Below, piece by piece: positions 1-5,977 of a DNA stretch of 11,775 bases (the stretch's first letter is position 1; every line of letters begins with the position of its first letter). Source of the stretch: Deltaproteobacteria bacterium (GTDB taxonomy: Bacteria > Desulfobacterota > SM23-61); NCBI GenBank assembly GCA_029857975.1, contig JAOUFX010000030.1, positions 1-11,775 of the forward strand. The letters run 5' to 3'. The notes under the pieces were generated by a model. It was not told the DNA's origin, ran no database searches, and saw only the letters and a list, made by a program, of their open reading frames with translations. The translations under genes and the position numbers were made by a program.

Positions 1-463
1 GCACTTCTTCTTGAAACGCCTGGATAAATGTTTTGGCCATTTCCTCTTTCAGGGAAACGGATCTGTTGTCCTCGGAAAATTGTTTACGCAGGTCGTCCTC
101 CTGAATCTGGAAAGAAACATTGGAGATCCTTAATTTTCCGGGGATGATCTCATAAAATGCCGGCTGAGCCAAAGAGTTTTTCGTGCGTCTGATCAAGAAT
201 CTTTCCCGACCATTGCTGGCTTCAAAATAAGAAACCTTATTTGGTTCGTAACAGGGCTTGTCGCTGATAAAAGTTGCGGGGTCAATGAATATTTCTTCGA
301 TAACGTGGTCGTGATGGTCATGAAAGAAATCCCTTTGGCCACTTATATCTTCCGGCGACCATTCGACACCCGGTAGAGTTGAGGATTCGCTGAAATCCCC
401 AAAACTTCCATAGCAAGGAACCACTTGGTTGCATTGGGTGCAGCGAATCAATTTTTCAACCAT
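1..463 (-). CDS. Hypothetical protein with N-terminal CxxC motif (partial)
   Basis: An open frame runs without a stop from an ATG at 463 to the left edge, giving 154 residues; the C-terminus lies outside the window. A GGAG-type ribosome binding site stands about 8 bases before the ATG. I do not recognise the family. The N-terminus has C8-x-x-C11 and a further C17, which could be half of a zinc ribbon. A His/Asp-rich stretch (FHDHHDHV, about residues 48-55) and one more Cys near 70 follow. The rest is a mixed, charged, soluble sequence with no signal peptide or membrane segment. The start is 26 bases past the stop of the HD-GYP response regulator on the same strand, so the two are probably cotranscribed and this protein may share its sigma-54-type promoter. 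The motif reading is direct; a metal-binding role is inference. Confidence 0.75.
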   Translation of the reverse strand, partial: MVEKLIRCTQCNQVVPCYGSFGDFSESSTLPGVEWSPEDISGQRDFFHDHHDHVIEEIFIDPATFISDKPCYEPNKVSYFEASNGRERFLIRRTKNSLAQPAFYEIIPGKLRISNVSFQIQEDDLRKQFSEDNRSVSLKEEMAKTFIQAFQEEV

Positions 464-489
464 ATTTTTCTCCGTCCTCATTCCCCCAT

Positions 490-1629
490 TCAGTGTAAAC
501 TGGTTGCTGGGAGAAGGGGGCTGTGGTTTTTAAATTGTTTAATAAATAAAGAAACCATGTTCGGGTCAAACTGGATACCGGAATTCTTCTTAAGCTCTTC
601 TTGCACTTTTTTGGTGGAAAGGCCTTGTCTATAAGGCCGGTCCGAAGTCATGGCGTCGTAAGAATCGGCCAATGAAATGATGCGGGCTAATAGGGGAATT
701 TCTTCACCCGTAAGTCCATCCGGGTAACCCTTACCGTCCCAACGTTCGTGATGGTGGCGAATTGCCAAGGAAACTGCGACGGAAAAAGCCAGAGGCTCGA
801 TCAGGCGCACGCCTTGGAGGGGATGCTGGCGAATATCCATATTTTCAACCTGAGTGAGATTGTTTTTCTCCAGGAGGCGATTGCTCAGGCCAATTTTACC
901 TATATCATGGAGGAGAGTGGCAATTTGCAGATCTTCTTTTTCTTGGGAGGAGAGGCGTAATTCTTGGGCGATGAGTTCCGCATAATAAGAGACTCGTTCG
1001 GAATGGCCGCTGGTGTAGGGTTCTTTACTTTCCAGGATGTATATGAGAACTTTGAGGAAGTCCATGTAGTTGACTAAGATCTTCTGTCCTCGAAACCCTT
1101 CCAACTGCTGGAGGGATTCTCTCAGCTCTTTTTGGATCTCATCGACTGCCGCGGCTGAGTCCACGCTTGCTCCTAAATTGGAAAGAGCTTCATTCTGCCC
1201 CTCTTCCAATAAACTGAGATCTTTGATTTTTTGGATAAGATTTTTGATTTTTAGGTTTAAACCTCGCCTTTCGACAGATTTACTAACGACGGAGATGATT
1301 TCAGCAACATTGAAAGGTTTGGAGATGAAATCTACGGCTCCGTAGCGAATGGCTTCGATGGCGGTGGGGAGGGTTCCATAACCCGTAATAATGACGACTT
1401 CGATGTCGTTTTTAATTTTTTTGATCTCCCGCAAAACATCAATTCCCGGGATTCCAGGCATTTTCAAGTCAAGGGTGACAAGGTCGACCTTTTGGGAATT
1501 AATAAATTTTAAAGCTTCATGACCGTTGGCTACTGTATGGACGTTGTAAAGTGGCTTTAAGATCATTCTTAAGGATTCTCTCGGCCCAATTTCATCGTCT
1601 ACTACCAGTACGGAACCATGAAAAGCCAT
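490..1629 (-). CDS. Response regulator with HD-GYP domain (probable c-di-GMP phosphodiesterase)
   Basis: 379 residues. Residues 4-120 form a receiver domain, with acidic pair D11/D12, phosphoacceptor D54 (in TLDLKMP), T82 and K104 (SKPF). Residues 125-185 form a charged helical, probably coiled-coil linker. Residues 190-370 form an HD-GYP domain with H241-D242 (HDIGK) and the intact signature HHERWDGKGYP, the GYP being residues 301-303. The family hydrolyses cyclic di-GMP to pGpG or GMP in the cytoplasm, usually switched by phosphorylation from a partner histidine kinase; no kinase is in the window. All metal and signature residues visible to me are present, so activity is expected. I chose the ATG at 1629 over an in-frame GTG at 1641 because the GGAG ribosome binding site overlaps that GTG. 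A sigma-54-type promoter lies about 55 bases upstream. The substrate is inferred from the family. Confidence 0.95.
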   Translation of the reverse strand: MAFHGSVLVVDDEIGPRESLRMILKPLYNVHTVANGHEALKFINSQKVDLVTLDLKMPGIPGIDVLREIKKIKNDIEVVIITGYGTLPTAIEAIRYGAVDFISKPFNVAEIISVVSKSVERRGLNLKIKNLIQKIKDLSLLEEGQNEALSNLGASVDSAAAVDEIQKELRESLQQLEGFRGQKILVNYMDFLKVLIYILESKEPYTSGHSERVSYYAELIAQELRLSSQEKEDLQIATLLHDIGKIGLSNRLLEKNNLTQVENMDIRQHPLQGVRLIEPLAFSVAVSLAIRHHHERWDGKGYPDGLTGEEIPLLARIISLADSYDAMTSDRPYRQGLSTKKVQEELKKNSGIQFDPNMVSLFIKQFKNHSPLLPATSLH

Positions 1630-1667
1630 TTTAAACTCCACAAAAGGAGAAAATTTGCTCTGCAGTC

Positions 1668-1677
1668 GAACATGTTC
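1668..1677. promoter_or_regulatory. Perfect 10-bp palindrome GAACATGTTC
   Basis: GAACATGTTC is a perfect palindrome 38 bases before the ATG of the HD-GYP gene. It overlaps the transcription start expected from the sigma-54-type promoter at 1683-1698, so a repressor could bind there. The half-site spacing does not fit the LexA box GAAC-N4-GTTC. A 10-bp palindrome can arise by chance. Confidence 0.25.
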
Positions 1678-1682
1678 ATTTC

Positions 1683-1698
1683 AGCAAATTTTATGCCT
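1683..1698 (-). promoter_or_regulatory. Sigma-54-type promoter of the HD-GYP gene
   Basis: On the minus strand the sequence is AGGCAT-N5-TTGCT, with the required GG-N10-GC spacing. It matches the -24/-12 consensus TGGCAC-N5-TTGCW at GGCA and at all of TTGCW. The predicted start, about 12 bases past the GC, gives a leader of roughly 45 bases before the ATG at 1629. Sigma-54 promoters need an enhancer-binding activator; none is encoded here. Confidence 0.6.
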
Positions 1699-1825
1699 CA
1701 TGGAATTGTTGTTTAGAAAAAATTGTAACTATTTGATATTTATATTTTTATTAAAGCCATTTAAAAAAATAAGGATTGAAAAGTAAACCAATTTTGTACG
1801 ACCAAAGGGGAAATCGTCCATTTTT

Positions 1826-1844
1826 GTGACCATACGGGTGTCAC
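1826..1844. promoter_or_regulatory. Dyad GTGAC-N9-GTCAC, possible upstream activator site
   Basis: An inverted repeat with 5-bp arms lies about 128 bp upstream of the -24 element of the HD-GYP promoter, a usual distance for an enhancer-binding protein site. On the plus strand it is followed by six T, which resembles a weak terminator, but no plus-strand gene ends nearby. Functional assignment is inference. Confidence 0.25.
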
Positions 1845-1864
1845 TTTTTTGTTATATTTGTTTT

Positions 1865-2001
1865 TAGCAGTTTGCTGAAAAAGTCCTTTTCGGCCTTATG
1901 TTGTCATTCCTGCGGAAGCAGGAATCCATTCTTTTCAATACCTTCTGGACTCCCGCTTTCGCGGGAGTGACGATGAAGTGGAGTTTTTCCGCATCCTGTT
2001 A
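1865..2001. repeat. 137-bp palindromic intergenic repeat element with imperfect terminal inverted repeats
   Basis: The ends 1865-1886 and 1980-2001 are inverted repeats of 22 bp matching at 17 positions, built around GCTGAAAAAGTCC. Inside are two perfect hairpins: ATTCCTGC/GCAGGAAT at 1906-1925 and ACTCCCGC/GCGGGAGT at 1949-1968. This organisation resembles non-autonomous MITE or REP-like repeats scattered between genes in deltaproteobacteria. A minus-strand frame through it reads SLPRKRESR, a peptide that typically comes from translating such repeats and is not a gene. No transposase is present. Confidence 0.7.
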
Positions 2002-2206
2002 GATTTTTGCGAGTAGAAGCTGTTCCCCCCCTTTGCTCTTTTATGTGAATTCTTTTTCTGTAATCCTCGCCAAGCGGCAATTAAATTCCGGAACCTCGGC
2101 CTGGTTAATTTTCTTAAAAGGAAAGCCATTTGCCCGTTTGGCCGCTGATAAATATTTAAGGTTGGGTTTTCAGGTTTTTTAAATTTTTCCAAAATAAAAG
2201 AATCTT

Positions 2207-2222
2207 TGGCAAAAAAATTGCA
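2207..2222 (+). promoter_or_regulatory. Sigma-54-type promoter of the zinc-ribbon gene
   Basis: TGGCAA-N5-TTGCA with exact GG-N10-GC spacing matches the -24/-12 consensus at five of six bases in the -24 part and all of TTGCA. The predicted start near 2233 leaves a leader of about 32 bases that contains AAAAGGAG (2242-2249) before the ATG at 2265. This is the best consensus match of the three sigma-54-type sites in the window. Confidence 0.65.
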
Positions 2223-2264
2223 TCATAAATACTAACAATTCAAAAGGAGAAAGTAAGTAACCAA

Positions 2265-2582
2265 ATGGCTATTGGGAATAAGAAAAAAGAAGGTATGCGC
2301 TGCCAGCGTTGTGGCGGCAGAATGATCTTCGAAAAATTTTACGACGTGAATAGCGTCTTTTTTGGGTGGCATTGCGTGATCTGCGGGGAAATATTAGATC
2401 CGGTTATCCTTTTGCACCGCTTAAGTCAAGACGCCGATCTTAAAATTCCTGAAGGAGAAGAAGAAGTTATGCATTTAGTGAAAAAATACCTGAATGCTAA
2501 ACCTAAGGGATTGAAGGGGGGACAAAAGGTTAAGGAAATTACCCTGACTACGAATTTAAAAGATGAAACAAGTATGAATTGA
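2265..2582 (+). CDS. Small zinc-ribbon protein of unknown function
   Basis: 105 residues, soluble, with no signal peptide. Two CxxC knuckles, C13-x-x-C16 (RCQRCGG) and C37-x-x-C40 (HCVICGE), lie about 20 residues apart, the usual layout of a four-Cys zinc ribbon. The remaining 60 residues are charged, with a helical middle and a lysine-rich tail. I know of no specific function; zinc-ribbon proteins of this size are often nucleic-acid or partner-protein adaptors. The ribosome binding site AAAAGGAG is rather far from the ATG (about 15 bases), but there is no closer in-frame start before the first Cys pair except ATG 2295, which has a weaker site. It stands alone between a sigma-54-type promoter (2207-2222) and a terminator (2629-2672), so it is probably a single-gene transcription unit whose expression needs an activator. 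Confidence 0.85.
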   Translation: MAIGNKKKEGMRCQRCGGRMIFEKFYDVNSVFFGWHCVICGEILDPVILLHRLSQDADLKIPEGEEEVMHLVKKYLNAKPKGLKGGQKVKEITLTTNLKDETSMN

Positions 2583-2628
2583 AAAGGAAAATCCTTAAGA
2601 AATTTCTTTAGGAAAATAAAAATTTTAT

Positions 2629-2672
2629 AACTGCCTGGGTAAAATTTTGAATTCAGGCAGTTTTTTATTTTT
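2629..2672 (+). terminator. Rho-independent terminator of the zinc-ribbon gene
   Basis: A perfect 9-bp stem AACTGCCTG/CAGGCAGTT (2629-2637 with 2654-2662) closes a 16-base loop and runs straight into TTTTTTATTTTTT. It starts 46 bases past the stop codon. A second dyad of 11-bp arms with one mismatch (2592-2613, TCCTTAAGAAA) lies between the stop codon and this terminator. Confidence 0.85.
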
Positions 2673-3099
2673 TAAAAAATGAGGTAAAAAATGCACATTT
2701 TTTAACTTTATCTGGAAAAAATTCAACACTAATTAAAAAAATCACGCCATAAAATTCCTACATTTTTTTACCTCGTTTAACTATTCATTTTTTTTAACTA
2801 ATTTGATACGTTCTACCAAAGCCAAGGCAAAAATGCGTTAAACGAAGCAGATGGCAGGGCCAATCCTCAGGCTAAACCTCTCTATTGTTCTGTTACTTTT
2901 TTTCACAGTAATCGGTAAGAAGCATCGGGGTTAATTGTTACAGCGGAAGTTAAACTCCAGGCCTCCAAAAGAAAAATTTAAAGGTATAGGGAAAGTTTGC
3001 GAAAATCTTCTTGACTTTTGCGGTCCGGTATAGAATGTTTCTTTAAGGAAAAGTTATGGTAATTTCAAAAATTTTATGAAAAAAGAGGACAAAAAATGA
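2673..3099. other. Gene-free AT-rich stretch
   Basis: I see no credible coding frame on either strand. A TTGACT at 3011 followed by TAGAAT at 3031 resembles a promoter, but the 14-base spacing is too short. A short dyad TTACT/AGTAA lies near 2894-2914. Nothing else can be supported. Confidence 0.5.
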
Positions 3100-3363
3100 A
3101 ACCACAGAGGGCACAGAGGAAAATAAGGAAATAAACTCCTTTTCTCTGCTTTACTCTGTGCACTCGTTAAGTGAAAACAATACCATATTCTATCTGACGA
3201 ATTTATTACATGCGAACACAGAGAAAATATTGAGCTTATTTTTTTTTAACCTTTAATTTATTCTCTGATTTCTCGGTGGGAAAATATGAAATCACAAAGG
3301 GGAGGAAATAAAATTTCTCATAGCATATTGATATTTAATCTTTTCTCCGTGTTCTCTGTGGTT
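3100..3363. repeat. CACAGAG-type inverted-repeat region (two degenerate hairpin units)
   Basis: The outer ends 3100-3122 and 3341-3363 are inverted repeats matching at 19 of 23 positions, built on AACCACAGAG. Inside there seem to be two hairpin-like units of about 70 bp. One runs from 3100 to about 3168 (CACAGAGG against CTCTGTGC). The other runs from about 3288 to 3363 (AATCACAAAGG against CTCTGTGGTT). The ends share ATGAAACCACAGAGG and ATGAAATCACAAAGG, as expected for diverged copies of one repeat. Such repeats are widespread in environmental bacteria. No transposase or coding frame lies between them. Confidence 0.6.
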
Positions 3364-3402
3364 AAGTTTTGACAATACGAAAGTTATTTAAAGGAGGGCA
3401 AA

Positions 3403-3948
3403 ATGACCAAGAAGGAGGCCAATCAAATTGAAAGAATGGCTCGAACCCACGGCTTAGATGATTTTAAATGGATTCAACCCAAAACGATCGTCACCGGGTA
3501 TTGGGTTAGGGCAAAATGCAATTATGGCTGCCCGAGTTACGGGAAAAGAGCCTGTTGCCCGCCGGAGCTTCCTTCTTTTGCCGAGTGCCAGAAATTTTTT
3601 GCAGAGTACCAATCCGGACTTTTGTTTCATTTTGCTGTAAAGTTGCCAAAACCGGAGATGCGTCATCCCTGGGGACGGAAGATAAACAAAGTAATGCTTG
3701 ATCTGGAAAAAGAGGTCTTCCTTTCTGGTTTTTACAAGGCCTTTGTTTTTCCAGCAAACCCCTGTCGGATATGTGAACAATGTAAGGAAAGAAAATCGGA
3801 ATGCCGTAATCCCGGTACCGCCCGTCCCACTTTAGAAGGATTTTGCGTGGATGTGTACGCCACAGCCCGGAAGATGGGGTATCCCATTCAAGTGTTAAAA
3901 GGGTATAGGGATGAAATGAATCGGTTCGGTCTTTTGTTGGTTGCGTAG
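3403..3948 (+). CDS. DUF2284 family predicted metal-binding protein
   Basis: 181 residues, cytoplasmic, with an excellent ribosome binding site (AAAGGAGG, 7 bases before the ATG). Two cysteine clusters define the family. The first is residues 39-54, C39-x3-C43 followed by the double Cys and prolines of RACCPP (C51, C52). The second is residues 121-134, C121-x-x-C124-x-x-C127-x6-C134, followed by NPGTARPTLEGFCVDV with C148. The Cys pattern suggests iron-sulfur or zinc binding, and the family is annotated only as predicted metal-binding with no established reaction. The protein is full length with no missing motif. It stands downstream of the CACAGAG repeat region and 249 bases before the hydrolase, so it is probably its own transcription unit; I see no convincing promoter close by. 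Confidence 0.88.
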   Translation: MTKKEANQIERMARTHGLDDFKWIQPKTIVTGYWVRAKCNYGCPSYGKRACCPPELPSFAECQKFFAEYQSGLLFHFAVKLPKPEMRHPWGRKINKVMLDLEKEVFLSGFYKAFVFPANPCRICEQCKERKSECRNPGTARPTLEGFCVDVYATARKMGYPIQVLKGYRDEMNRFGLLLVA

Positions 3949-4020
3949 GGTATAGACCGAAAAATATTATGATGGGTTATGATGGGCCGAATTCAATTTT
4001 ATTAAAAATTTCAAATCGTT

Positions 4021-4049
4021 TTGACAGTGGATCTTCATTTCAATAAATT
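4021..4049 (+). promoter_or_regulatory. Sigma-70-type promoter upstream of the alpha/beta hydrolase
   Basis: A perfect -35 box TTGACA (4021-4026) and TAAATT (4044-4049, four of six to TATAAT) are separated by 17 bases. The expected start near 4056 falls just before the left end of the repeat element at 4062, so the element would be transcribed as part of the hydrolase leader. Confidence 0.5.
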
Positions 4050-4061
4050 ACCGGCAACCTT

Positions 4062-4162
4062 GATGGCTTCGTAAAAAGTCCATCTGTCCCGCTCGGAGCG
4101 GGATTGCGCGCCTTGCATATGGAGCTTTTTACTTTGCCATCCTAATTTTGACTTTTTGCGAG
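4062..4162. repeat. MITE-like element with terminal inverted repeats and flanking direct repeats
   Basis: The left end has GCTTCGTAAAAAGTC (4066-4080) and the right end GACTTTTTGCGAG (4150-4162), an imperfect inverted pair. Inside is a perfect 7-bp hairpin TCCCGCT/AGCGGGA at 4087-4103. The element is flanked by near-identical direct repeats, ACCGGCAACCTTGAT at 4050-4064 and ACCGGTAACCTTAAT at 4163-4177 (13 of 15), which could be a target-site duplication. The terminal GTAAAAAGTC sequence is related to that of the element at 1865-2001. There is no coding capacity. Confidence 0.6.
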
Positions 4163-4197
4163 ACCGGTAACCTTAATCTGTTAAAGGAGGGATAAAG

Positions 4198-4986
4198 ATG
4201 CCCAAAGTTTCCGTGCGTGATATCGAGATCCATTGCCAGGAGCAAGGTTCCGGATTCCCTTTCGTTTTGATTCATGGCCTGAACGGGGATCTCACTGGCT
4301 GGGCATTGATCATGCCGAAGTTCGCCAAATCCTACCGCACCATCGCTCTGGATGTGCGCGGTCACGGAGAGTCAGGGAAGCCGGATAAGCCATACTCCAT
4401 TAAACTTTTTTCCGACGACCTTTATGAATTCTGTCAAAAAATAAATATCTCCCAGGCTCATTTTCTGGGTCTTTCCATGGGAGGAGCCATTGCGCAACAA
4501 TTGGCCCTGGATCATCCGGAGAAAATTCGGTCCCTCCTTCTGGTTTCTACCTTCAGTTACATCGACGATCAGGCCCATCATGCCTTTACGCAATTGCGCC
4601 AAAACCTTTTAACGGGAGGATATCCGGCTTTCTTCGACGAAGTGGTGAAGCTGGCTTTCACCCCTGAGTATATTGCCGCCAATCCCGGACCCATTGCAGA
4701 GTTGAGGGAGAAGCGCATAAGGATGAATTCCCCTTTAGCTATTGGTCGAGCTACGGATGCCTGCATGGCTTTTAATTTGCGGGATGAGATTGCCAAAATC
4801 ACCCTTCCCACCCTGATTGTATCCGGTAGAGAGGATGTCTTTACGCCGATTCATTTGGCCGAGCAAATCCACCATTCTATCAGGGGCTCTGAGTGGAAAA
4901 TCCTGGAGGGTGTAGGGCATAACCTGTACATAGAGAAAGCCCCCCAGCTTGTTGAAGTTGTCCTGGAATTCTTAAGCCGTCATTAA
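4198..4986 (+). CDS. Alpha/beta-fold hydrolase
   Basis: 262 residues, cytoplasmic, with a strong ribosome binding site AAAGGAGG. The fold's landmarks occur in order: oxyanion-hole HG (residues 26-27, LIHGLNG), the DVRGHGESG turn (52-60), nucleophile elbow G-L-S93-M-G-G, acid D213 in SGREDVFTP, and base H241 in EGVGHN. The Ser-Asp-His triad is complete and the length is typical of the group that includes 3-oxoadipate enol-lactonase-like and carboxylesterase-like enzymes. The lid region (about 120-190) is not diagnostic, so the substrate cannot be given. Its leader contains the MITE-like element and a sigma-70-type promoter. The next gene, a DsbA-family protein, follows after 60 bases on the same strand and may be cotranscribed, but no functional link is evident. 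Confidence 0.9.
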   Translation: MPKVSVRDIEIHCQEQGSGFPFVLIHGLNGDLTGWALIMPKFAKSYRTIALDVRGHGESGKPDKPYSIKLFSDDLYEFCQKINISQAHFLGLSMGGAIAQQLALDHPEKIRSLLLVSTFSYIDDQAHHAFTQLRQNLLTGGYPAFFDEVVKLAFTPEYIAANPGPIAELREKRIRMNSPLAIGRATDACMAFNLRDEIAKITLPTLIVSGREDVFTPIHLAEQIHHSIRGSEWKILEGVGHNLYIEKAPQLVEVVLEFLSRH

Positions 4987-5046
4987 AAAGGGCGGGAGGT
5001 TTTTTTTAATTTTTCGTGGCGGTGTAACTCCATGAAAGGAGAGAGA

Positions 5047-5928
5047 ATGTCTAAAAAAATTACTTTCTGGGTAATGTGTTTTTTATGGATGATTTTTATC
5101 CCAGCCGCTCAGGGCTTTACCCAGGAAGATAAAATATCCCAGATAGCTATCGAGACTGTCAAAACTCAGATGCGCCTGCCAAAGGATATAGAAATAAAAT
5201 TTTTAGAAAAGCGGGAAAGTGCGATTCCGGACTTTTTTGCTGTAAGAATACTCCTCTCTGCGCCTGATCGGGACATCCCTTTGGTGGTTTATGTGGATAA
5301 GACGGGGGAGAAAGTGATCCTCGGAAACCTGTTTGTCAAGGGGACCAACGTCACAAGGAAAGAGGCCGGCGAACCCAAACTCCGCAAGATTGATATGAGA
5401 CAACTTGAGATCGAAAAATCACCTTATCGTGGGCCTGCTTCTGCCAAGGTGACGATCGTGGAATTCTCGAATTTTCAATGTCCTTATTGCGTGAGATCGT
5501 GGATGAAGATGAAAGCATGGATAGAAAAACATCCTTATCGGATTAAGTATATATTCAAACATTTTCCCCTTCAGTCACAGAAGCAATCTTTCGATTTTTC
5601 CGTAATGGTTGCCGCGGTTCAAGAGGTTAGCAACGAGGCCTTCTGGCTCATCCATGACTTTATGTTTTCCAACGAAGGGCAAGCTCTGGCCAAAGGGGAT
5701 AAAGAGGCAGGGAAACAGAAGATCGAGGAGATTTTGAAAGAGAAGGGTTACGATGTGCAGGCTTTTCAGGATGCTCTGGAGTCAGGGAAGAGTCAAAGGA
5801 GGGTGGAAGAGGATATGGCTGTCGGGGGCAAGATTAAAGTTAGAGGAACCCCGACAACGATCCTCAACGGTATTTACATCGTCGGGCCTCTTCCTGACAA
5901 AATCTTGGAAGGATTTATTGGGAAGTAA
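5047..5928 (+). CDS. Exported DsbA-family thiol:disulfide oxidoreductase (CPYC)
   Basis: 293 residues. The N-terminus (1-23) is a Sec signal peptide: lysines, a hydrophobic core, and probable cleavage after AQG. Residues 24-125 form an N-terminal domain of unclear family, possibly for dimerisation or substrate binding. Residues 126-293 form a DsbA-like thioredoxin fold with active site C145-P-Y-C148 (SNFQCPYCVR), a helical insert, and the cis-proline loop T268-P269 (RGTPTTILNG). The protein should act in the periplasm, forming or shuffling disulfides. I chose ATG 5047 over ATG 5032 because AAAGGAG lies between them at ideal spacing for 5047. It follows the hydrolase gene by 60 bases and converges on the lipoprotein gene, with no clear terminator in the 49-bp gap. 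Oxidase versus isomerase cannot be told from sequence alone. Confidence 0.9.
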   Translation: MSKKITFWVMCFLWMIFIPAAQGFTQEDKISQIAIETVKTQMRLPKDIEIKFLEKRESAIPDFFAVRILLSAPDRDIPLVVYVDKTGEKVILGNLFVKGTNVTRKEAGEPKLRKIDMRQLEIEKSPYRGPASAKVTIVEFSNFQCPYCVRSWMKMKAWIEKHPYRIKYIFKHFPLQSQKQSFDFSVMVAAVQEVSNEAFWLIHDFMFSNEGQALAKGDKEAGKQKIEEILKEKGYDVQAFQDALESGKSQRRVEEDMAVGGKIKVRGTPTTILNGIYIVGPLPDKILEGFIGK

Positions 5929-5977
5929 CACATAAAGAATAAGTAAATTAATAAGGAGTTTTGATTTTAGATTAATT

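Noticed and set aside
1668..1677. LexA/SOS box at GAACATGTTC
   Set aside because: The Gram-positive-type LexA box needs GAAC-N4-GTTC; here the halves are separated by two bases.
1935..2192. 85-codon minus-strand frame between the two sigma-54-type promoters
   Set aside because: It needs a TTG start without a ribosome binding site, runs through the 137-bp repeat and ends in SLPRKRESRRY, a typical artefact of translating such repeats.
2815..2900. A possible second GEMM riboswitch (AAGGCAAAAATGCG, GGCAGGGCC, AGGCTAAACC)
   Set aside because: The key ACGCAAAGC block and the hairpin spacing of the class are absent.
3011..3036. TTGACT ... TAGAAT as a promoter for the DUF2284 gene
   Set aside because: The spacing is only 14 bases and the gene is about 370 bases downstream behind a repeat region.
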